Assembly: GCF_032362555.1 (NCBI RefSeq)
Contig: NC_083513.1
Span: 1,860,001-1,924,000 of the forward strand
DNA: 64,000 nucleotides
Direction of reading: 5' to 3'
Origin: Amyelois transitella
Taxonomy: Eukaryota > Arthropoda > Insecta > Lepidoptera > Pyralidae
Shown: positions 25,601-33,629 of the stretch, piece after piece
How the letters are laid out: each line of letters starts with the position of its first letter
How positions within the stretch are numbered: position 1 is the first letter of the stretch
Notes under the pieces: model-generated
Seen by the model: the letters and a program-made list of their open reading frames with translations, nothing else
What the model was told of the DNA's origin: nothing
Databases searched by the model: none
Translations under genes and position numbers: made by a program

Positions 25601-28600
25601 AAATGAGAGCGTTAAGGAGTATGATGGGTGTGAAATTGAGTGACAGGATAAGGAACAGCGTGATAAGGGAATGTTGTGATGTGAAAGAAGATGTAGTTAC
25701 AGGAATAGAAAAGGGTATGTTAAGATGGTTCGGTCATGTGGAGAGGATGAATGAAAGCAGGTTGACTAAGCAGATATACAAGGAGAGTGTGGAGGGAAGG
25801 GTCGGAGTGGGAAGACCTAGACGAACGTATCTTGATCAAATTAAGGACGTCCTGGTAAAGGGTCAGGTCAAAAGTACCCGAAACCGCCGAGCTTGTATGA
25901 AGAGAGTTATGAATGTGGACGAAGCGAAAGAAGTATGCAGAGATCGTGGCAAGTGGAAAGAGGTAGTCTCTGCCTACCCCTCCGGGAAAGAGGCGTGATT
26001 TTATGTATGTATGTATGTATGTTTAAGAAGTGAGGGCTGAAGACTCATATTTTAACACTTTGACAACGGATAATATTGTCATTGTCTGGAGGAAGTCTCT
26101 GATGGAAGGCTACTGCACAAGTCAATATCAACTGCAACAAATCTGCTTATAGTTGTCAGACTGATTGCAAGACCAGCAAAAAAACCAGTTAAATTGATAA
26201 AGCGACTTGCTACAATTGTAATCCAGATTACACTATTATGAGAGAGAGAGATATCTAACTACATTTAGTATGGTAACATCTCCAGGGCGGCGTCTCTAAA
26301 AGGCGAATCAAGCCAAGAAGCCGTTCCGTCGGGCCGGACGTCCGGCTCGGCGTCGCCCACGGCGCCGGGCGCGGAGCCGGAGCCGGCCGGGGACTGGTCC
26401 GAGCCGGACGCGCTGTCCCCGGGGGAGGCCGGGGACGACACTGACGAGGACAAGTCTTCGGCCTCGGACAAATATGTGGTGCCTGTCAGGGGAGACTCTA
26501 ATACAGGTTAGTTTGTAATCTTCAGTATTTTTTTTACATACATATAGTCAAGTCAAGTCTCAAAGACTGGAAGGCCACTTTTAGTTGATGGCATTGAAAT
26601 TTAGATATTGACAGGTTTCCATTAGTCGTCTTTTACGACATCCACGGGAAGGAGATGAAGTGGCACAAGGGGTTCTCTTGTAGCGATGTCCCCGGAAGAG
26701 GCTAGGTACGACAGAATAAGTCTCCGGTGTCGGATATATATAAGTGGTGTTGTGTTAGGTCTAATACAGATTAGTTTGTATTCTTTTTAGTATTCTTTTT
26801 AGTGATTTTGCTTTCTGTATTCAAAGGGTATTCAGGCAGCTACACTGTGGCAGCCCCGACGGCCATTTACCAGCTTTCCCGGTTACTCTACAATGTCGCG
26901 TGATGCCTTAGAAAAATCTATGTAAAGTTCCCTCTGTAGTGACGCGGAAGTCTGACTCAAATTGCTTACTATAAACTTACTTATCCACTCCAAATATAAT
27001 CTCCTTCCCAGGTTATACGCAATCAAGATTAATACCATGTAACCTTACAGATAAAGTGATTACCCGTCAGCCATCAACGACGGAATACCTCCCCGGCATG
27101 TTGCACTTAAACAGCCCCAGCGGTCTGCTGCCGGCCTTCCCCAGCTGGTCCCTCGTCTGCCTCGGCGCCTCCTCGCTGTACTCGCACAGCGTGGGGCTGC
27201 CCGAGCACCTGCAGCCCGGCTTCCTGCCGCACACCAACTACCTGCTGCCCTGGGACTGCGCCGTGCGGTGAGTGGCCACCTCTATGGAGACCAGCTGTTT
27301 GAAGTGTCTCCCTCGTCTGCCTCGGCGCCTCCTCGCTGTACTCGCACAGCGTGGGGCTGCCCGAGCACCTGCAGCCCGGCTTCCTGCCGCACACCAACTA
27401 CCTGCTGCCCTGGGACTGCGCCGTGCGGTGAGTGGCCACCTCTATGGAGACCAGCTGTTTGAAGTGTCTCCCTCGTCTGCCTCGGCGCCTCCTCGCTGTA
27501 CTCGCACAGCGTGGGGCTGCCCGAGCACCTGCAGCCCGGCTTCCTGCCGCACACCAACTACCTGCTGCCCTGGGACTGCGCCGTGCGGTGAGTGGCCACC
27601 TCTATGGAGACCAGCTGTTTGAAGTGTCTCCCTCGTCTGCCTCGGCGCCTCCTCGCTGTACTCGCACAGCGTGGGGCTGCCCGAGCACCTGCAGCCCGGC
27701 TTCCTGCCGCACACCAACTACCTGCTGCCCTGGGACTGCGCCGTGCGGTGAGTGGCCCCCTTTATGGAGACCAGCTGTTTGAAGTGTCTCCCTCGTCTGC
27801 CTCGGCGCCTCCTCGCTGTACTCGCACAGCGTGGGGCTGCCCGAGCACCTGCAGCCCGGCTTCCTGCCGCACACCAACTACCTGCTGCCCTGGGACTGCG
27901 CCGTGCGGTGAGTGGCCCCCTTTATGGAGACCAGCTGTTTGAAGTGTCTCCCTCGTCTGCCTCGGCGCCTCCTCGCTGTACTCGCACAGCGTGGGGCTGC
28001 CCGAGCACCTGCAGCCCGGCTTCCTGCCGCACACCAACTACCTGCTGCCCTGGGACTGCGCCGTGCGGTGAGTGGCCGCCTCTATGGAGACCAGCTGTTT
28101 GAATTTTCTCTCTCATGTATATTTCATAGGTGACCTTGGGTTGCATTGAGAGAGAAAGAAATTCGTATGGAAAGAAAAGATTACGGGGTTTTTTTTGGTT
28201 CACGCTAACGCCGGCTGGCGCGCTAAAGCGTTACAGCACAAACCGCATGATATTTGCATATTTACATATATATTACATATATATCCCATTTTCTTTCTCT
28301 CTCTCATTCTCACTCTCACTTTCTCTGTACAGTACTACCAGTCGCATCGGCAATATTCAGCAGAACAGTGCAACTTATCGCTCAATCAATCCGAATGAAA
28401 ATTCAATAAAATAACAACAACTTTATTAAAAGTACATTAAACTTTAAATCCAACAAAACAACTCGGACTATCTCGCTCACAATATCGGACAGTTTAGATC
28501 GCAGGTTCAAATGGGACGCTATGCTAAGCAAATATAGATAGGTGCAAATATTTTCGCGGCATACAAATATTACACTCTTACATCGGTATAACTTATAAAT

Positions 28601-31575
28601 AAAGGTGTTATATTCACAGAAAAGTACTGTCCGCAAACATAAAAAAAAAGAATAAATGGGTATTATCTTGGATTTTATCTCTTGTATTTGGAAAGACATG
28701 TATCATCTTCGTTTTCATCGCCACTCACCGTCAGGCGAGAAGACAAATGCCAAATACAATATCGAATTTAAAAAAGTAATCAATACTGTGAACACGTCAT
28801 AATTTAAGATAATCTAGACTTTTCTACATTTTTCCAGATTGGAGCAAGCTCCTACGTGGCGAGGGGCGGCAGGGCGCGCGCGCGGCAAAGCGGCGCCGCA
28901 CCACCTCACCGTCAAAATCTTCATCGGGTTCGAATACGAGTGTCCCAGGGGGCACAGGTTAGTACCATAGCCTCTCTCTCTCTCACTCTCTCTTACATAG
29001 TTTGAAGCAGAACCCTAATTTCCACGTGACGAATGCTGGTAGTAAAAGTCTAGTATCGATTTTTTTTTTGTATAATATTTTTGTTTTTATTTTAATCTAT
29101 TTTTAGAGGCTTTAATCCCTTGGTGTGAGTAGGATTACCAGGCTTTTTAAATTGCGGATATTCACGAGCGCCAATACAAATATACATTTTCTACATACAT
29201 ACATACATAAATCATGCCTCTTCCCCGAAGGGGTAGGCAGAGACCACATCTTTCCACTTGCCACGATCTCTGCATACTTCTTTCGCTTCATCCACATTCA
29301 TGAGTGTCTACATGCAATGCGGGTACTCTTGACCAGACCTTTTGCTAGAACATTTTTTACAAATATTTGATATTTTATGTATGTATACCTATGTATTTAT
29401 AATGTATATTATGTATCTTGTATGTATTTATGCATTTTTTTTTATCGCACCACCAACTTATAGTTTTTCTGATTGATCAGCTGGTTGACTGGTAGAGAAT
29501 GCCAAACGGCATTAAGTCCGTCTTTTGTACATTTTTTTTGTGCAATAAAGTTTAAATAAATACATACATACATACATATGATCACGTCTTTATCCCTTAC
29601 GGGGTAGACAGAGCCAACAGTCTTGAAAAGACTGATAGGCCACGTTCAGCTGTTTGGCTTAATGATAGAATTGAGATTCAAATAGTGACGGGTTGCTAGC
29701 CCATCGCCTAAAAGAAGAATCCCATGTTTATAAGCCTATCCCTTAGTCGCCTTTTACGACATCCATGGGAACGAGAATTTTAAAAGTTTAAAATTAAATA
29801 AATGAATAAATAAATATACATATACCTCAGCTATGGAGTTTAAATCGCTACCACCTCATGACACCAGGTTCATGATGTCTTCGCCGGACACCATAGTGAG
29901 CGGCGGGGGCTCCACGGGCAGCGGGCCCGGCGCGCGGCTGGCGTCCAGCGACATGCCCATATACAGCACGTGCGTGTGCCGCGGCGCGGAGCCCCTGCTG
30001 GCGCAGCTCATGAGGATCCACGTGGTCACGCCCAAGGCTCCTGTTCACGTCACTTTGGACCCCAAGGTGAGGATTTTTTTTTATTTCCTTACCAAGTTTT
30101 TGTTGAGAGAAACGCAGACATGCGCCGCGCCTTGTGAAAATAGTAAGCAATGACGCACTTATACACATTTCCGGATCAAACCTCTCTTGTACGTTTGAAT
30201 ATTTTACAATTGTTTTTGTTGTTTAAGTCTAAATAAATAGGTTTCCTTTATCAAAACTTGATCTTTGCTTATTTCATCACTTTTGGCTGGGTATATTATG
30301 GCGCTTAAGGTAGGTATGTTTGCTTGAAATAGAAAGATGATTTTACGACGAGGGAAAACATCTTTCACATACAGTCAACTGGATCATGGGTTAAGTTCTC
30401 CTGCAAAGATTGCGGAGAACAGACCGGAGTCGCTTTGTGTAAAAATCTGACTTACTCAATTAAGGATTATGGCCTGCTTCCTGGATAGTTGAAGACGCAA
30501 TCGGAATTAACACCAGGACGAGGAAGTTTTATTTATTTTCATCATATTAGAATCTACGATTAAGGATATAATCGCTCAAGTCCTAAGGTTGTTTCCAAAC
30601 TTGACAAGGTCAAAACTAGCTGGTTATAAATCGGTATCTACTTATCAAGCATTTCAGGTCATAGATTTAGAAACTTGACAAATTAAAACTGTACTAAAGG
30701 CTATTTTTTTTATGAATTGCTTACATATTTAGTAGGTGCCTACCTTATTACACAATTTCAATTACAAATTGAAAATTATCGCGACAAGCTTTTATTACAA
30801 TTTCAATTTAGTAAAATCATAAATGAGTGTGGTTAATGTGATGTGTGATGAATATACTGAGATACTAGCTCTGCTTAGTTTAGACACAAGTCTCTCACAA
30901 TCTTAAATAAGTTAAACGTGTAACTTTTACTATAAGTCTGTGTCATGTTTAGATTGTGGAGAAAAATAAAGAAATTTGAATTTTGAATTTGAATTAAAGA
31001 AATTTACTTTAAAATTTTATTTTGATCTTTTTAGGGCACTTAAATAAAAGCTTGTTTTAAAGGTTTTTTATAATTATTTTTTTTAAATACAAAATAAATA
31101 TATACGGGACAAATTACACAGATTGAGTTAGCCTCGACGTAAGTTCGAGACTTGTGTTACGAGATACTAACTCAACGATTCTATATTTTATAATAAATAC
31201 TTATATACTTAGATAAACATCCAAGACCCAGGCCAATCAGAGAAAGTTCGTTTCTCATCATGCCCTGGCCGGGAATCGAACCTGGGACCTCCGGTGGCAC
31301 AGACAAGCGCACTACCGCTGCGCCACAGAGGCCGTCTTATCAGATATGAGCAATGATATCGTTAATGTAATGTCCACGTGTGCCAGGCGCAGCCGGTGCG
31401 CGGCGGGCCCACGTTCGTGCCGCAGGCGGGCGCCGCGAAGCTGTCGGGCTCCGCGTACTGGGTGCTGCGGCTGCCCTTCATGTACGCGGACGAGCGCGGA
31501 GCCCTGCCGCGCCCGCAGCGCAGCGCCGCGCCCCAGGGAGCCCTGCTGGCGCCTGTCTTCGGCCTGCAGGACTGA
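16622..31575 (+). CDS. SMG8: SMG8, nonsense-mediated mRNA decay factor
   Basis: SMG8 with SMG9 binds and restrains the SMG1 kinase that phosphorylates UPF1 in nonsense-mediated decay. Fourteen exons splice in phase: 16622-16759, 16893-17021, 17372-17538, 18040-18261, 19371-19623, 20010-20159, 20837-20911, 22191-22348, 23646-23849, 26286-26506, 27051-27267, 28838-28957, 29868-30066, 31387-31575 (TGA). The product is 813 aa, shorter than the vertebrate protein. Family marks: the P-loop-like VVVGVIGKS at residues 19-27, FRFSE-type RFSQARC at the end of exon 6, ACNCGR at 446-450, [16 protein letters not shown] at 585-591, [15 protein letters not shown], and LRLPFMY near the C terminus. Exon 10 codes a Ser/Pro/Glu/Asp-rich linker. 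Introns are loaded with repeats, a whole LINE insertion, and copies of exons 4, 10 and 11. The start is chosen because it is the first ATG before the G-like domain and gives a clean first exon. Confidence 0.93.
17734..18000 (+). mobile_element. SINE (GCCGTGTGG family), full copy
   Basis: It runs from GTGCCGTGTG to CGCAAGGGATATAGACGTGA and an (ATGT)n tail. Flanks AATTTTT before the start and after the tail suggest a short target-site duplication. It is sense to SMG8 and its tail stops about 39 bases before the exon 4 acceptor. I find no clear tRNA-type A and B boxes in the head, so its origin is unassigned. Confidence 0.75.
18279..18528 (+). mobile_element. LINE 3' fragment in SMG8 intron 4
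   Basis: The segment from AAGCAGATATACAAGGAGAG to GAGGCGTGATTTTGTGTG matches the 3' end of the LINE at 24046-26021, with a one-base loss that breaks the frame. It lies between exon 4 and the decayed copy of exon 4. Confidence 0.85.
18536..18662 (+). pseudogene. Decayed copy of the 3' part of SMG8 exon 4
   Basis: This stretch repeats exon 4 from about 18138 to its donor: AGGGTTCTATCCTCGCTGTG corresponds to AGGGCTCCGGCCCCGCTGCG, and both end GAGGAT.ATCACTAATGT.TGGT. Many G and C positions of the exon have become A or T. There is no acceptor, and the donor position reads TGGTGTG. Confidence 0.85.
18659..18779. repeat. Tandem duplication of a 60-bp intron segment
   Basis: TATGGTGTGTCTGACTT..A GACCATATTTTCTAAATATA TGCC occurs twice in direct succession (18659-18718 and 18719-18779) with one base difference. 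The first repeat begins at the end of the decayed exon 4 copy, so this is a second, younger duplication at the same spot. Confidence 0.85.
18885..19120 (-). mobile_element. SINE (GCCGTGTGG family), antisense copy
   Basis: Reverse-strand copy, from CACGTCTAGATCC at the tail side to CCGGGAACTACACGGCAC at the head. It carries the family blocks GTGACAGGTTGCTAGCCCAT and GAGTGGTCCTATTC. It is diverged. Confidence 0.7.
19624..20836 (+). other. SMG8 introns 5 and 6: SINE pieces and a tRNA-derived SINE
   Basis: Intron 5 holds a sense SINE piece (19656-19803), then an inverted head fragment of the same family (about 19810-19876). Intron 6 holds a decayed tRNA-derived SINE (20222-20450) and an AT-rich repeat remnant (about 20560-20720). 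Exon 6 (20010-20159) lies between them. Confidence 0.65.
20222..20450 (+). mobile_element. tRNA-derived SINE, decayed copy
   Basis: It matches the copy at 31100-31336: a tRNA-like head (CCTCTGT.CCGCAGTGGTGG, GGTCCCGGGTCCG), then GAGAAACGAACT, and a tail with GAGGCTAACTCAATCTGTGT. A second tail-only fragment lies at about 17640-17700 and a reverse one at about 32840-32905. Confidence 0.7.
21033..22110 (+). mobile_element. SINE head fused to a degenerate LINE body
   Basis: Bases 21033-21086 are the head of the GCCGTGTGG SINE (GAATAATACCACTCCATATC...ATGGATGTCGTAAA). They pass directly into LINE reverse-transcriptase sequence from about 21090. The LINE part encodes GVRQGC and YADD motifs but contains an insertion of about 35 bases near 21135-21170, a frameshift near 21590, and deletions near 21895 and 21975. 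It is not functional. It ends with the family 3' end at about 22110, 80 bases before SMG8 exon 8. Confidence 0.8.
22566..22711 (+). repeat. Interspersed repeat with an internal perfect palindrome
   Basis: It shares CGGGAGCGATGATT, CTTCCGCCAGG, GGTGTTAT.CCTGGGGAAC and CGATGTTGTGTCGGA with 60052-60172. Inside it, 22606-22624 and 22629-22647 form a perfect 19-base inverted repeat around a 4-base loop; the other copy has one arm only. The repeat is cut at its right end by the element at 22712-23190. Confidence 0.7.
22712..23190. mobile_element. Non-autonomous DNA transposon with 30-bp terminal inverted repeats
   Basis: The left end CAGGGTGACTTTTAATTCAA matches the inverted right end (…TTGTTTTAAATATCACCCTG) over about 30 bases with few mismatches. 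TATA flanks both ends (22708-22711 and 23191-23194). The 479-bp inside has no coding sequence. CAGGGTG ends are common among insect DNA transposons; the superfamily is not resolved. Confidence 0.75.
23335..23410. repeat. Interspersed repeat shared with 41583-41660
   Basis: Both places carry TTTTTGACATCTCTCA, then CATGGCAA.CGTTGCTATGG, then AAGAAGGTTGCCTACAA. The copies are in the same orientation, one in an SMG8 intron and one just before CPEB exon 7. The family is not recognised. Confidence 0.6.
24046..26021 (+). mobile_element. RTE-like non-LTR retrotransposon (LINE), 5'-truncated, with 12-bp TSD
   Basis: The insertion is flanked by TTTAAGAAGTGA at 24034-24045 and 26022-26033, a clear target-site duplication. 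It lies in SMG8 intron 9, sense to the gene. It codes a reverse transcriptase without the 5' endonuclease part. Translation starts at once in frame from 24047, shifts once near 24420 and then stays open to 25998. RT marks include [25 protein letters not shown] and YADD. The C-terminal part has [19 protein letters not shown] and [15 protein letters not shown], as in RTE-type elements. The 3' end is GAGGCGTGATTTT and an (ATGT)n tail. The clade is by resemblance only. Confidence 0.9.
24424..25998 (+). CDS. LINE reverse transcriptase, 3' part (524 codons open)
   Basis: The open frame covers most of the RT domain and the C-terminal region of the element at 24046-26021. The conserved Asp residues of FVDLEKAYD and YADD are present, so the fold could be intact. 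It is joined out of frame to the upstream part (24047-24420), probably by an indel in the A-rich stretch near 24405-24420. The endonuclease domain is absent. It is a dead-end copy but young, to judge by the intact frame and target-site duplication. Confidence 0.85.
   Translation: MEGEIEMFEIVEALKSMKAGKAAGCDRVSVEMLKAGKGVVASQLYCLFNLCWRSGRVPKDWCKAVIVPLYKGKGSQLDCKNYRGISLLSVVGKLYAKVLINRVRNETDDKIWDAQAGFRKGMGCTDQVFSLRCIAEKFLAKSQKVYCTFVDLEKAYDRVERNELWSALSMHGVSSLLIRALKSLYEDSSACVRINGAHTEWFKIEKGVRQGCVASPWLFNLFMDSCLTDLKESKSGLRMNELLVKCLLYADDQVILASSAEELQEMVNCMHEALKEKGMKVNVSKTKTLVFEMEKEMTACNILIGGERVEQVKEFVYLGSKFTSDGKYDSDIERRVNAGNMVNGALHAFMSSQKLSKKARLAVHRGVLVPTLMYGSESWVWQKKHESRINAVEMRALRSMMGVKLSDRIRNSVIRECCDVKEDVVTGIEKGMLRWFGHVERMNESRLTKQIYKESVEGRVGVGRPRRTYLDQIKDVLVKGQVKSTRNRRACMKRVMNVDEAKEVCRDRGKWKEVVSAYPSGKEA
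26548..26660 (-). mobile_element. SINE fragment in SMG8 intron 10
   Basis: Reverse-strand piece with AGACTGGAAGGCCAC, GAAATTTAGATATTGACAGG and TTAGTCGTCTTTTACGACAT. It separates exon 10 from its decayed copy. Confidence 0.65.
26684..26800 (+). pseudogene. Decayed copy of the 3' part of SMG8 exon 10 with its donor region
   Basis: GATGTCCCCGGAAGAGGCTA corresponds to GCTGTCCCCGGGGGAGGCCG of exon 10. The match runs through the exon end (GACTCTAATACAG|GTTAGTTTGT in the gene; GTCTAATACAG|ATTAGTTTGT here) and into the intron. The donor GT has become AT. No acceptor precedes it. Confidence 0.85.
27150..28100 (+). repeat. 160-bp tandem array: SMG8 exon 11 3' part plus donor, six copies
   Basis: Copy 1 is the true exon end (27150-27267). 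Five more follow, starting at 27310, 27470, 27630, 27790 and 27950. Each unit is the last 118 bases of exon 11, an intact GTGAGT donor and 42 bases of intron. Copies differ a little after the donor (GGCCACCTCTATGG in the first three, GGCCCCCTTTATGG in the next two, GGCCGCCTCTATGG in the last). The period is not a multiple of 3. Reading past the first donor gives CGG TGA, an immediate stop. Long frames on both strands here are repeat artefacts. Confidence 0.95.
28101..28837 (+). other. SMG8 intron 11 remainder: CT-rich microsatellite and AT-rich DNA
   Basis: A polypyrimidine run of TCTCTC and CACTCTCAC lies at about 28288-28327, followed by CTCTGTACAG, which resembles an acceptor. The following 28338-28409 has no match to the SMG8 family. 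I cannot assign an exon here. Confidence 0.4.
29191..29342 (-). mobile_element. LINE 3' fragment, antisense, in SMG8 intron 12
   Basis: Reverse-strand copy that begins at a (CATA)n tail and passes CCTCTTCCCCGAAGGGGTAG, CCACTTGCCACGATCTCTGC and CTTGACCAGACC. Confidence 0.8.
29561..29777 (-). mobile_element. SINE (GCCGTGTGG family), antisense, in SMG8 intron 12
   Basis: It starts with (CATA)n, then GATCACGTCTTTATCCCTTA, GGGTTGCTAGCCCATCGCC and CCTTTTACGACATCCATGG. The head is cut off at about 29775. It sits a short distance from the antisense LINE fragment at 29191-29342. Confidence 0.8.
30067..31386 (+). other. SMG8 last intron with a tRNA-derived SINE
   Basis: AT-rich, without coding sequence apart from the flanking exons. 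The 3' third (about 31090-31336) is a reverse-strand tRNA-derived SINE that ends 50 bases before the last exon. Nothing else is supported. Confidence 0.55.
31100..31336 (-). mobile_element. tRNA-derived SINE, best copy
   Basis: On the - strand the head reads as a tRNA gene, with an A box TGGCGCAGCGG (31315-31325) and a B box GGTTCGATTCC (31272-31282). The body holds GAGAAACGAACTTTC, and the tail holds GAGGCTAACTCAATCTGTGT. These are the marks of a Pol III SINE. It is not a working tRNA gene, because the 3' half does not close an acceptor stem. Confidence 0.8.
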
Positions 31576-31598
31576 TTATGTTGTAAGATATCCCTTAA

Positions 31599-31785
31599 TC
31601 ACTACATAGTATAAAACAAAGTCGCTATTTTAGTCTGTTTGTCTGTATGCTTAAATCTTTAAAATTACGCAACGGATTTTGATGCGGTTCTTTGTAACAG
31701 GTAGAGTGATTCAAGATGAAGGTTTTTATGTATAATAACATTTATAATTTTGCACCCGTGCGAAGCCGGGGCGGGTCGCTAGTAA
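31599..31785 (+). repeat. Interspersed repeat in the SMG8 3' UTR (possible Helitron end)
   Basis: It begins about 25 bases after the SMG8 stop. Key blocks are CACTACATAGTATAAAACAA, TTTTAGTCTGT.TGTCTGTA and GGTAGAGTGATTCAA, ending GCACCCGTGCGAAGCCGGGG and CGGGTCGCTAGT. A reverse copy lies at 42638-42829. The CTAGT end preceded by a GC-rich foldback is compatible with a Helitron 3' end (CTRRT), but the 5' end is not defined. Confidence 0.6.
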
Positions 31786-32032
31786 TATTATAAATCCAAA
31801 AGTCTGTCTGTTTCGCTTTCACAGTTTAACCGCTGGACCGATCTGAATGAAATTTGGTATGCATGTAGTTAAAAAGCCGAGGTCTAACTACGGGTTATTT
31901 TTCAAAAATCAATCGTTTAATTACTTAAACATTTAAATGCAAAAGTTTGTATAAATGTCAGTTGGATCGTGTCAGTCTTGCATAGCACCGTAATTTAATC
32001 CTGCATTTTTAAATAATGAGGAAATGGTTTTT

Positions 32033-32266
32033 GTGGAGGGAAAGGTCGAAGTGGGGAGGTCTGGACGGACGTATCTTGATCAAATTAAGGACGTCCTGGT
32101 AAAGGGTCAGGTCAAAAGTACCCGAAACCGCCGAGCTTGCATGAGGACAGTTTTAATTGTGGATGAAGCGAAGGAAGTATGCAGATATCGTGGGCAAGTG
32201 GAAAGATGTAGTCTCTGCCTACCCCTCCGGGAAAGAGGCGTGATTTTATGTATGTATGTATGTATA
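32033..32266 (+). mobile_element. LINE 3' fragment
   Basis: From TTGTGGAGGGAAAGGTCG to GAGGCGTGATTTTATGTATG and an (ATGT)n tail. The frame to the end is broken by one inserted base (GTGGGCAAGTGG). It is intergenic between SMG8 and CPEB. Confidence 0.85.
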
Positions 32267-32406
32267 TTTAAACAACTGATCCATGATCCAAACTGCCGCC
32301 GTAGCATTGCACGTGCGATGACGTATTTGTCGCATGGAATCCTTCTTCTTATCCTTGTTCTATTTTACTTACACATTTTTCTTGTTACATTTTTTTTCTA
32401 TCTTAA

Positions 32407-32502
32407 AGCCAAATAGCTGAATGTGGCCTATCAGTCTTTTCAAAACTGTTGGCCCTGTTTACCGCGCAAGGGATATAGACGTAATTATATGTATGTATGT
32501 AT
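32407..32502 (+). mobile_element. SINE 3' fragment
   Basis: GCCAAATAGCTGAATGTGGC to CGCAAGGGATATAGACGTAA and an (ATGT)n tail. It lacks the head, as for a 5'-truncated insertion. Confidence 0.75.
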
Positions 32503-33303
32503 GTTCCATTTTACGTTAAAACAAAAAGCGAAATAATCATAGTATTTCGCGCGTGCCATTATACTGAAGAAGTCATGCGATGATCCATTTGCTGCCATCC
32601 AGATTATTTTAGTAAACCAGTTCTAATCATCATTGCAAATCATGATGACAATTTTATATGCTTCTAACTAGCTTTTGCGCGGGACTTCGCTCCTGTGGGA
32701 AATTCCAGAAATGAGTAACCTAACTATGTTTATAACGAAAATCTATCATAGGTATATCTGTTCATAATTTCGCGAAAATCAATCAAGTAGTTTATGAGCT
32801 TATTCGTTACAAAAATACAAACGATATAAATAATATAAATAAATATATAAGAGACAAACAACACAGTTTGAATTAGCCTTGAAGTAAGTTCGAAACTTAC
32901 TTACTTAACTTCATTTAGAATTTCTGGGTATTCTTCAAACAAATCTCAATTTATTTTTCAGGAAAGCACAAATGTATTCGAGTGCCGTGTGAAGCGACCA
33001 CAGATACTGCTGGAAACGCGGAAATACGTGAGGAAGTTTCCATTCAATATTCGACCTTAAACAATTGTAATAAGGTTCAAAGATATTGTTTTGAAATAAA
33101 ACAATCACCACTGAATATTGAACCTTATGCATTGGTGATACGGTATAATCATTCTTACCATGCTAGCTGCAGTAAAAGGTTAAAGCAATCAGTTCAAGCC
33201 ATGTGATAAACACTTTACAGGGCCATTTCAAATTAATAATAATCGACACGAGAAAAAAAAGTACCAGATTTTTCGTCGTTTGTCAAGCTTCCAAGTTGTT
33301 TGT

Positions 33304-33629
33304 GCCGTGTGGTTCGCAGCACTTTTGAATAGGACCACTCCATAGCTTTCCCATGAATGTCGTATAAGACGACTAAGGGAAAGGCAAAAAATCTTAGGAT
33401 TCCTCTTGCAGACGATGGGCTAGTTATGTCACTATTTGAATCACAATTTCAATTCATTCTGTACATTTCTGTTCTAACTACTACAATAGTCACTGTTTTA
33501 ATAATGGTTACCATTCCATCATTAAACCACACAGCTGAACGTTGCCTTTTAGTCTTTCCAAGACTGTTGACTCTGTCTACCCTGTAAGTTATGTAGGACG
33601 TCTACATAACTTACAGGGTAGACAGAGTC
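33304..33629 (+). mobile_element. SINE with an inverted copy of its own 3' end
   Basis: A diverged sense copy runs from GCCGTGTGGTTCGCAGCAC to GACTCTGTCTACCCTG. Its end (33569-33596) is followed after 5 bases by its perfect reverse complement (33602-33629, arms of 28 bases). The inversion replaces the usual GATATAGACGTGAT tail. Confidence 0.75.

Noticed and set aside
27150-28100. A CRISPR-like array
   Set aside because: The repeat is 160 bp and contiguous without variable spacers, and most of it is an exon copy in a eukaryotic gene.
27107-28133. Overlapping 70-116 codon open frames on both strands (MATSMETSC..., MVCGRKPGC...)
   Set aside because: They are repeated frames of the 160-bp tandem array, in frames other than that of SMG8 exon 11, and start in intron sequence.
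28328-28409. An extra SMG8 exon after the CT-rich acceptor-like CTCTGTACAG
   Set aside because: Its translation has no counterpart in the SMG8 family, and exon 11 to exon 12 joins in phase without it.
31260-31336. A tRNA gene on the - strand
   Set aside because: A and B boxes are present, but the 3' part does not close an acceptor stem and the sequence continues into a SINE body with other copies in the window.
31346-31609. Alternative frames over the last SMG8 exon
   Set aside because: Only the frame [10 protein letters not shown]...FGLQD matches the SMG8 C terminus and the splice phase.
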